From NCBI GenBank assembly GCA_020025095.1, contig JAHHSS010000021.1, positions 1 to 18,816 on the forward strand: a stretch of DNA of 18,816 bases. The letters run 5' to 3'. Each line of letters starts with the position of its first letter. The first letter of the stretch is position 1. Below are positions 13,381-18,816 of this stretch, in pieces. The position numbers and the translations under genes are program-made. The notes beneath the pieces were generated by a model. The model ran no database searches. It was not told the DNA's origin and saw nothing but the letters and a program-made list of their open reading frames with translations. This stretch comes from Peptostreptococcus sp. GTDB taxonomy: Bacteria; Bacillota; Clostridia; Peptostreptococcales; Peptostreptococcaceae.

Positions 13381-14652
13381 CTAGTCAGAATATACTATAT
13401 TACCAGAACAAATAGTATATTTTACTTTACCATATAACTCCTTACCAAGAAAAGGAGAGTTAGAGGATTTTGATTTAAAGGATTCAACTATATAATTTTC
13501 ATTTGGATCAAATATACAAATATCAGCAATGTTGCCAACTGAAATATCACCTCTATTTAGTTTGTAATACTTAGATGGATTTATAGTCATTTTTTCTAAT
13601 GCAGATATAAGTGTTAATTTTTCTTTCTTTACAAGCTCAGTGATAGTAAGTGCAAGCGCAGTTTCTAGACCAATTATCCCGCTTGGAGCCTTTTTAAATT
13701 CAACATTTTTTTCAAAATCTGCGTGTGGAGCATGGTCTGTAGCTATAATTTCAATTGTATTTTCTTGAAGTCCTTGTATTATTCTTTCTTTGTCTTCAAG
13801 CGTTCTTAGAGGCGGGTTCATTTTTGCAAGGGTTCCATATTCAAGAACAGAATCTTCTGTAAGTGTGAAGTGGTGAGGAGTTACTTCTGCAATGATATTT
13901 GCTCCCATGGATTTTAGATGTTTTATTATTTCTACAGAATTTTTTGAACTAATATGTTGTATATCTATAGTTGCACCAGTTTCTAGAGCAAGCATACAAT
14001 CTCTAGCAACCATAACATCTTCAGAAACTCTAGGAGCGCCAGATAGCCCCATTTTATTTGAGATTTTTCCATCATTTACACCGTGGCAAGAGATAAGATT
14101 ATTATCTTCCTCATGGAGTGCAATAATAGCACCTAATCTTTTTGCTTCAATCATAGCCTTTTTCAATAAAGACGTATTCATAACTGGAACGCCGTCATTT
14201 GTAAAACCTACTGCACCATTTTTAAAAAGTAATTCCATGTCTACTAAATTTTCTTTGAAATCATATGTGAGAGCAGCTTCTTGAAATATATTGATGCAGG
14301 CTAATTTAGATTTTTCTTGGACGTATTTTAGACTTTCAAGAGAATCTATTTTAGGATTTGTATTTGCCATTAGTATTACAGAAGTATAGCCACCTGCAGC
14401 AGCAGATAATGCGCCAGAAATGATATCTTCTTTGTGAGTAAAACCAGGGTCTCTAAAATGAACGTGTATATCTATTAGTCCTGGTGAAACTACATATCCT
14501 TTGGCATTTATTTCTTTGATTGAATATTCATTAACTATATTTTTTTCTATTTTTTCTATTTTTCCGTCTATGATAAGCATATCAGAAATTATATCCATTG
14601 AATTTGCTGGGTTTATAATTCTTCCGTTTTTTATTAAAAGTGAATTTTTCAT
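13381..14652 (-). CDS. pyrC: Dihydroorotase PyrC
   Basis: This catalyses the reversible cyclisation of carbamoyl-aspartate to dihydroorotate, the third step of pyrimidine synthesis, in the cytosol. Its 423 residues match the Bacillus-type (class I) enzyme. Metal ligands are all present: H63-V-H65 followed by FRDPG, Asp153 (GFTNDG), His180, His233 and catalytic Asp306 in ATDHAPH. PLR (281-283) and the NTNP loop (97-100) bind substrate. The gene stands alone without other pyr genes. The start cannot lie upstream, because an in-frame TAA ends three codons before the ATG. The only Shine-Dalgarno lies 29 bases away behind a hairpin, so translation initiation looks unusual. Confidence 0.97.
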   Translation of the reverse strand: MKNSLLIKNGRIINPANSMDIISDMLIIDGKIEKIEKNIVNEYSIKEINAKGYVVSPGLIDIHVHFRDPGFTHKEDIISGALSAAAGGYTSVILMANTNPKIDSLESLKYVQEKSKLACINIFQEAALTYDFKENLVDMELLFKNGAVGFTNDGVPVMNTSLLKKAMIEAKRLGAIIALHEEDNNLISCHGVNDGKISNKMGLSGAPRVSEDVMVARDCMLALETGATIDIQHISSKNSVEIIKHLKSMGANIIAEVTPHHFTLTEDSVLEYGTLAKMNPPLRTLEDKERIIQGLQENTIEIIATDHAPHADFEKNVEFKKAPSGIIGLETALALTITELVKKEKLTLISALEKMTINPSKYYKLNRGDISVGNIADICIFDPNENYIVESFKSKSSNSPFLGKELYGKVKYTICSGNIVYSD

Positions 14653-14687
14653 TTTTTTTTAGAGTAGGGGAGTACTCTTTTCTCCTT
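14653..14687 (-). promoter_or_regulatory. pyrC leader: distant SD and intervening hairpin
   Basis: On the minus strand AAGGAG (14687-14682) is followed by AAA, then AGAGTA-CTCCCC-TACTCT (14678-14661; a 6-bp hairpin with a 6-base loop), then eight A and the ATG. If the hairpin forms, the effective SD-to-ATG distance falls from 29 to about 11 bases. The loop CTCC is also complementary to GGAG of the SD, so a second structure could hide it. The pairings are seen; the control is inferred. Confidence 0.5.
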
Positions 14688-14718
14688 TCTTTATAATAAA
14701 TTTTTTAATAAAAGTTAT

Positions 14719-14752
14719 AAAAAAAGATTAATTCTTTCGAATTAATCTTTTT
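14719..14752 (-). terminator. Intrinsic terminator of the exporter operon
   Basis: A perfect 14-bp stem (14721-14734 with 14739-14752; core GATTAATTC/GAATTAATC) has a GAAA tetraloop on the minus strand, with a run of seven T at its 3' side (14725-14719). It lies just after the permease stop and separates the operon from pyrC. Confidence 0.9.
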
Positions 14753-14757
14753 AATTT

Positions 14758-16017
14758 TTATTTATATATAATTTTTATAGGATCAACTTTCGATGCCTTA
14801 TATGCAGGTACTAGTCCAAAAATAATACCTGTTAGTATTATTGTGACTACTGCATATACAAAGCTATTGAAACTAGGTATCGGTTTGAATGGCATTATAT
14901 TTTTTGAATAAATAGTAACAGCATATCCAACTATTACACCTAAAACACCACCAATAGATGTGATGAAAACTGATTCAATAAGGAATTGAAGTAATATAGT
15001 TTTAGGCTTGGCACCTAAAGCTCTTCTTATACCTATCTCCTTGCTTCTCTCCATAACTGAAACATACATAATGTTCATTATTCCAACACCACCAACTATC
15101 ATTGCAACTACAGTGATAATTTTTACAAATTTATCAATACCCTTTGTAAATGCTTCTGTTGATTTTTGTATAGAACTTTGGTCTTGCATCTTATATTCAC
15201 CGTTTATACCGGGATGTAATTCTTTAAGAGTTTTCTTAACATCAGTTTCAACTTTGCTCATGCTATGACCTTCTTTAACAGTTACAACCATAGTATTAAT
15301 AGAACCACTTTTTATATTAGCACCAGTTAAAACATCATATGCTTCTTGTGGTATTACAGAAAAAGGGGTTTCTACATCGAAAGGTCCAGTTTTCTTAAAC
15401 TTTTTATCGACTTTATCGTAGGTAACATTTGAATCACATACTCCTACAACTTCAAAAGTTAAATTTGAAACAGTAACACCTTTACCAATAGGATCTTGTT
15501 TATCTTTATCAGATTCAAATAAATCTTTAGCAGCATTGCTAGTAAGAACTATTACTCTTTGACCAGCATCACTTTCATTCAAAGCTCGCCCTTTTATTAT
15601 TTTGTAGTGTGTACCTTCAGGAGTTTTAATTCCAGTGTTAGTGGATTTATTGAAGAAAGAAACTCCGGCTGAGTATGCATTTTCTGTTGAGCCAGGCATA
15701 AGTTCTGGGAATTTCTTTGAAGCTTCAACTTTTTCAACTCCATCAATAGAACGCAATTCTTGAACATCAGATCTTAAGAAAGGAGCTAAAAGAACTTGAT
15801 TTGTACCAAGTTGCTTATCGCTAGGTTCAAAATAAAAAATTTCAGTTCTTGGAGCTATAGTCTGAAAAGTGTTCTTAAATAAAACGGACATTCCATTACC
15901 TACAGCACTTACAAAAACAACAGATGTAATACCTATTATTATCCAGATAAAAGCTATTACAAGTCTTAATTTGTGACCCTTTAAATTTGCAAGGGAATTT
16001 TTTATTAACGAAATCAT
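14758..16017 (-). CDS. MacB/YknZ-like ABC exporter permease (FtsX family)
   Basis: This is the membrane subunit of a three-part exporter, 419 residues. One N-terminal span (about 18-38) is followed by a large extracellular MacB-PCD domain (about 45-290). Three C-terminal spans form the FtsX domain, including KIITVVAMIVGGVGIMNIM, the cytoplasmic ERSKEIGIRRALGAK coupling segment and a final LVPAYKASKVDPIKII tail, all typical of MacB-type permeases. The start is preceded by AAAGGGGG and lies five bases after the ATPase stop. It is last in the operon. Substrates of this family include antimicrobial peptides, toxins and lipid-linked molecules; none can be named here. Confidence 0.93.
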   Translation of the reverse strand: MISLIKNSLANLKGHKLRLVIAFIWIIIGITSVVFVSAVGNGMSVLFKNTFQTIAPRTEIFYFEPSDKQLGTNQVLLAPFLRSDVQELRSIDGVEKVEASKKFPELMPGSTENAYSAGVSFFNKSTNTGIKTPEGTHYKIIKGRALNESDAGQRVIVLTSNAAKDLFESDKDKQDPIGKGVTVSNLTFEVVGVCDSNVTYDKVDKKFKKTGPFDVETPFSVIPQEAYDVLTGANIKSGSINTMVVTVKEGHSMSKVETDVKKTLKELHPGINGEYKMQDQSSIQKSTEAFTKGIDKFVKIITVVAMIVGGVGIMNIMYVSVMERSKEIGIRRALGAKPKTILLQFLIESVFITSIGGVLGVIVGYAVTIYSKNIMPFKPIPSFNSFVYAVVTIILTGIIFGLVPAYKASKVDPIKIIYK

Positions 16018-16022
16018 ATGAA

Positions 16023-16697
16023 TTAAACCCCCTTTACAAAACAGCCGTCTTTTAGAGAAACAACCCTTGTAGCATACCTTGTTATATCGTGGTCGTGAGT
16101 AACCATAATAATAGTAGTACCACTTTTATTTAGCTCAGTAAGTAACTCCATGATATTTTCTCCAGTTTCACTATCAAGTGCACCTGTTGGTTCATCTGCA
16201 AATATTATCTTAGGGTTATTTACTAAAGCGCGGGCTATAGCTATTCTTTGCTGCTGACCACCAGATAGGTGATTAGGGTAGCTATTAGCCTTTTCTTTTA
16301 ATCCGACTTCTTCTAAACGCTTATTAACTAATTCTATTCTTTTATTTTTATCCTTCATACCAGAGTAGATAAGAGGAATTTCAATATTTTCCGAAACAGT
16401 AAGTGTATCAATTAAATTGAAGTGTTGAAAAACAAAACCTGCATATTTAGCTCTATACTCAGATCTTTTATTTTCACTTAAATCACTAATGTCTTTTTCA
16501 TCAAAATAGTATTTTCCACTATCAAGTTTGTCTAGAAATCCTAAAATGTTAAGAAGAGTAGTTTTACCACTTCCTGATTTACCCATTATCATAAGGAATT
16601 CACCAGACTCAACTTCTAAATTTAAATTTTTTAGTACATGAATTTTTTCTTTCCCTACTTTGTAATATTTATTCACATTATCTAAAACAATCTGCAT
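16023..16697 (-). CDS. MacB/YknY-like ABC exporter ATPase
   Basis: This is the cytoplasmic ATPase of the exporter, 224 residues from my chosen start. An upstream ATG (16724) overlaps the adaptor stop as TAATG but has no ribosome site. ATG 16697 has GAAGGTGG five bases before it and begins MQIVLDNVNKYY, so I prefer it. Motifs, numbered from 16697: Walker A GKSGSGKTT (39-47), Q-loop Gln91, signature LSGGQQQR (144-151), Walker B IIFADEP (Asp168, Glu169), D-loop SALD-like GALD, H-switch His201. The closest relatives by pattern are LolD/MacB-type ATPases such as YknY. It is second in the operon, after the adaptor. Confidence 0.92.
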   Translation of the reverse strand: MQIVLDNVNKYYKVGKEKIHVLKNLNLEVESGEFLMIMGKSGSGKTTLLNILGFLDKLDSGKYYFDEKDISDLSENKRSEYRAKYAGFVFQHFNLIDTLTVSENIEIPLIYSGMKDKNKRIELVNKRLEEVGLKEKANSYPNHLSGGQQQRIAIARALVNNPKIIFADEPTGALDSETGENIMELLTELNKSGTTIIMVTHDHDITRYATRVVSLKDGCFVKGV

Positions 16698-16723
16698 CTT
16701 GGCCACCTTCTTATGTGCGTCCA

Positions 16724-17848
16724 TTATTTATCAGACTTTTCTTTAGAAGAGTCTTTGGAGTTATCCTTATTTCCTTGATTAGGAATTGGATCTCCATCTT
16801 TCATTTTTTTAGTAGGGTTTTTAACGACAACATCATCTTGGTTTAAATCTCCAGTAACCATAGCATATTGTCCACTTTCTGAAACTATTTCAACATTTAC
16901 CTTCTTTAAATATCCTTCTGATTCTATGAAGACATAAACTTCGTTTCCATCATTTATTATTGCTTCTGAAGGAACTTTGTGTTTATCTGTATTAACTTCT
17001 ATAACTGATTGAGCATGATATCCATCAACTATACCTTCCTGAGTATCCAGAGAGAATACTATGTTATAGAAAGATATAGATTCAGATGAGCCAGAATTAT
17101 CAGCTCCAGAATTTGCTCGAGGGGCAGAAGAGGCTACCGGTCTGTCTGAAATATAACTCACTCTTCCTTTTATAGTATCCCCTGTAGAGAGAATAGTTAT
17201 ATTAGCTGTCATATCATTTTTTATTTTAGATAAATCTTGCTCACTTATCTGACCATTCATTACATAGTCAGTTGTTTGAACTGTCATAAGCACATTTGAA
17301 TCTGTAGCTTGATTTTGGTTATTGTTTAAATAAACTTTTCCATCAAAAGGGGCCTTTACCTTAGTGTAAGCTTTAGCATTCGCAGCAGAAAGGTTAGTAT
17401 TCAATGTAGCAATTTGTCCATTTATCGTTACAATAGCAGGATCATCAGATTTTAAACCTTTCTTTTCAGATATGAGATTCTTTAGCTGAGTTTTAATGCT
17501 AGCTATTTCCTCAATAGCAGCCTCGTTTTTCACTATGTACAAAACATCATCCTTTTTAACGCTTTGTCCATTACTTACCCTAATGTCAGGAGTGATTCCG
17601 CTTGCTGGTCCTATTATATCCTTACTTTGCTTTGGCACGATGAGTCCATTAACAAATATTTTTTCATTTTCTGGGATTGTATAAGTGTGTATAACGTTTT
17701 GTTCTTCCTTATGTTGTCTATTGCTTATTGCAATTCCACCAGCAACAATAACTATAACCGCAACTATTGCAACTCCCAAATAAATTTGTATCTTTTTATC
17801 AGATTTAATTTTACTTAAACCATTATTAATCTTTTCCTTAAAAGACAT
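16724..17848 (-). CDS. HlyD/YknX-like membrane-fusion adaptor
   Basis: This is the extracellular adaptor of the exporter, 374 residues, with one N-terminal membrane span (about 22-42). The first lipoyl half is GPASGITPDIRVSNGQSVKKGD-like (80-101). A short helical hairpin (about 112-158) follows, and the second lipoyl half is VKAPFDGKV (164-172). Beta-barrel and membrane-proximal domains come next, interrupted by a Ser/Gly/Ala-rich loop (about 238-255), and the C-terminus is a Lys/Asp/Ser tail (348-374). The short hairpin is typical of Gram-positive adaptors, which have no outer-membrane channel to reach. AGGAGG precedes the ATG. It is first in the operon. No two-component system is adjacent, unlike many antimicrobial-peptide exporters. 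Confidence 0.9.
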   Translation of the reverse strand: MSFKEKINNGLSKIKSDKKIQIYLGVAIVAVIVIVAGGIAISNRQHKEEQNVIHTYTIPENEKIFVNGLIVPKQSKDIIGPASGITPDIRVSNGQSVKKDDVLYIVKNEAAIEEIASIKTQLKNLISEKKGLKSDDPAIVTINGQIATLNTNLSAANAKAYTKVKAPFDGKVYLNNNQNQATDSNVLMTVQTTDYVMNGQISEQDLSKIKNDMTANITILSTGDTIKGRVSYISDRPVASSAPRANSGADNSGSSESISFYNIVFSLDTQEGIVDGYHAQSVIEVNTDKHKVPSEAIINDGNEVYVFIESEGYLKKVNVEIVSESGQYAMVTGDLNQDDVVVKNPTKKMKDGDPIPNQGNKDNSKDSSKEKSDK

Positions 17849-17867
17849 ACCGACCTCCTGTATATTA

Positions 17868-17889
17868 ATTTTTGAATTTACTCAAAAAT
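17868..17889. repeat. Inverted repeat in the exporter operon leader
   Basis: ATTTTTGA (17868-17875) and TCAAAAAT (17882-17889) form an 8-bp inverted repeat with a 6-base spacer. It lies between the predicted promoter and the AGGAGG of the adaptor gene. It could be an operator or an mRNA hairpin; chance is possible in such AT-rich DNA. Confidence 0.4.
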
Positions 17890-17917
17890 ACTTAAATTTC
17901 AATATAAACATAACTCA

Positions 17918-17946
17918 ATTTTACATTAAAATAGGAAAAATTGCAA
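17918..17946 (-). promoter_or_regulatory. Promoter of the exporter operon
   Basis: On the minus strand TTGCAA (17946-17941) and TAAAAT (17923-17918) are 17 bases apart, about 70 bases before the adaptor ATG. A second weaker pair, TTGCAA (18031-18026) and TAAATT (18008-18003), lies further upstream. No terminator is evident after the sulfurtransferase gene, so read-through is possible. Confidence 0.5.
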
Positions 17947-18059
17947 TATTATTTGATGAAATGAAGAAATACTTAGAATAAATACAAATAAAAGCTAAAA
18001 TAAATTTATAAACATAGAATAAAGATTGCAAAAGAATAAATTTTAAATATTTTTATGAG

Positions 18060-18816
18060 TTATTCATCTTTATTTTCTACCTTGTTATCTTCATAACTTA
18101 TCCAATCTGAAAAACTTCCTGGATAAATCTTATAAGGTCTATCTATTATATCTAGTGCAAGAGCATTAACCATAAGAGATATTCCAGAACCACAATAGAC
18201 AATAATTTCTTTATTTTCTTCTATTTCGCTAAAATGTTTTTTTAAATATTCTTTTGATTTAAAAGAATATTTAAAGTTAGTTTCTGACATTTTTTCAGTA
18301 TCTAGTACATCCATAAAAAAATAAGACTTTGCACTTGGTATATGCCCAGATACGCTATAAACAGGTTCTTCGATTCCTAAATATCTATTTTTTGATCTTG
18401 AATCGATAATAACAGTGTTTTCATCATACAACTTTGATTTTACATATTCCATATCGACAATAAAGCTATCATCAATTTTTATATCAAGATTACTTTTTTT
18501 AAAAGAGGGAAGATTGATAGTAGTTTCAATTTCTCCACCATGGTTTTTATACGAAATAAGTCCGCCATTTAAAGCGTAGGCATTATAAAGTCCTAAATTA
18601 TTAAGTTGAAAAATTAATCTTCCAGCCCCTTGCATGTCACCGTCATCGTATGCAATTATAATAGTATCTTTTTTTATTCCAAAATCCTCTAAAATACTTT
18701 TTAAACTTTCGGGGTTTTTAAAAGGGTGTCTTCCACCATGTACGCCTTCTGGATCTGCTAAATGATTCTCCAAGTCAATTAAGTATGATCCCTTAATATG
18801 TCCTTTTTTATAGGAT
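18060..18816 (-). CDS. Two-domain rhodanese sulfurtransferase (partial, 5' end outside window)
   Basis: This is a thiosulfate or 3-mercaptopyruvate sulfurtransferase, which moves sulfane sulfur to an acceptor through a persulfide. The reading frame stays open to the window edge, and residues before the TTG at 18773 (GHIKGSYLIDL) fit the family, so that TTG is not the start. The missing part is probably a few tens of residues. The visible first rhodanese domain has Asp in place of the catalytic Cys (IIIAYDDGDMQGAGR), the usual inactive state. The second has the active loop CGSGISL in IIVYCGSGISLMVNALALD, closer to the CG-SG-type mercaptopyruvate enzymes than to the CRKG-type rhodaneses. SGHIPSAKSYFF is a further family block. 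It is on the same strand as the exporter operon, with about 210 bases between. Confidence 0.9.
   Translation of the reverse strand, partial: SYKKGHIKGSYLIDLENHLADPEGVHGGRHPFKNPESLKSILEDFGIKKDTIIIAYDDGDMQGAGRLIFQLNNLGLYNAYALNGGLISYKNHGGEIETTINLPSFKKSNLDIKIDDSFIVDMEYVKSKLYDENTVIIDSRSKNRYLGIEEPVYSVSGHIPSAKSYFFMDVLDTEKMSETNFKYSFKSKEYLKKHFSEIEENKEIIVYCGSGISLMVNALALDIIDRPYKIYPGSFSDWISYEDNKVENKDE

Noticed and set aside
13892..14284. 130-residue open frame opposite pyrC
   Set aside because: It runs antisense inside a clearly real dihydroorotase gene, has no ribosome site and no recognisable protein pattern.
18771..18773. TTG as the start codon of the sulfurtransferase
   Set aside because: The frame is open through to the window edge, and the residues before the TTG fit a rhodanese N-terminus, so the gene is simply cut by the window.

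Overview
The window is strongly AT-rich. Its genes have AAA/AGGAGG-type ribosome sites, intrinsic terminators and a SAM-I riboswitch, so it comes from a low-GC Gram-positive anaerobe of the Clostridia. The gene set (BrnQ, MetNIQ behind an S-box, a DUF1002 secreted protein, a TrmB/ornithine-cyclodeaminase-family pair, a membrane-anchored polysaccharide deacetylase and a reverse-rubrerythrin relative) suggests the Peptostreptococcaceae (Clostridioides/Paraclostridium/Romboutsia type). That placement is inferred from gene content, not from a search. I saw no rRNA, tRNA, CRISPR array, insertion sequence, prophage gene or attachment site. It reads as ordinary chromosome made of many one-to-three-gene transcription units.

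Left part (1-5089, all + strand). brnQ (branched-chain amino-acid uptake) is followed by a terminator. Next is a small Lys-rich membrane protein of unknown function, then the methionine import operon metN-metI-metQ. That operon has a sigma-A-type promoter and a SAM-I riboswitch whose terminator and antiterminator pairings can be read directly. A convergent terminator separates metQ from a secreted DUF1002 protein on the minus strand.

Middle part (6280-11550). There are two tandem paralogues with near-identical promoters. They resemble the HsdR N-terminal (PD-(D/E)XK) fold but have lost the catalytic E-x-K. A YkwC-like beta-hydroxyacid dehydrogenase (-) is divergent from a YybS/DUF2232 membrane protein (+). 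A two-gene operon follows: a TrmB-family regulator and an ornithine-cyclodeaminase/mu-crystallin-family enzyme that lacks the cyclodeaminase Asp.

Right part (11550-18816). A cell-wall polysaccharide deacetylase (-) is divergent from a small protein that looks like a reverse rubrerythrin stripped of its diiron ligands (+). pyrC (-) has an unusual leader in which a hairpin sits between the only Shine-Dalgarno and the start codon. A three-gene MacB/YknXYZ-type exporter operon follows (adaptor, ATPase, permease, all -). The window ends inside a two-domain rhodanese sulfurtransferase (-) whose N-terminus lies outside.

The most interesting points are the degenerate reverse rubrerythrin, the catalytically empty HsdR_N-like duplicate pair, and the pyrC leader structure. 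No large unknown multi-gene system is visible.
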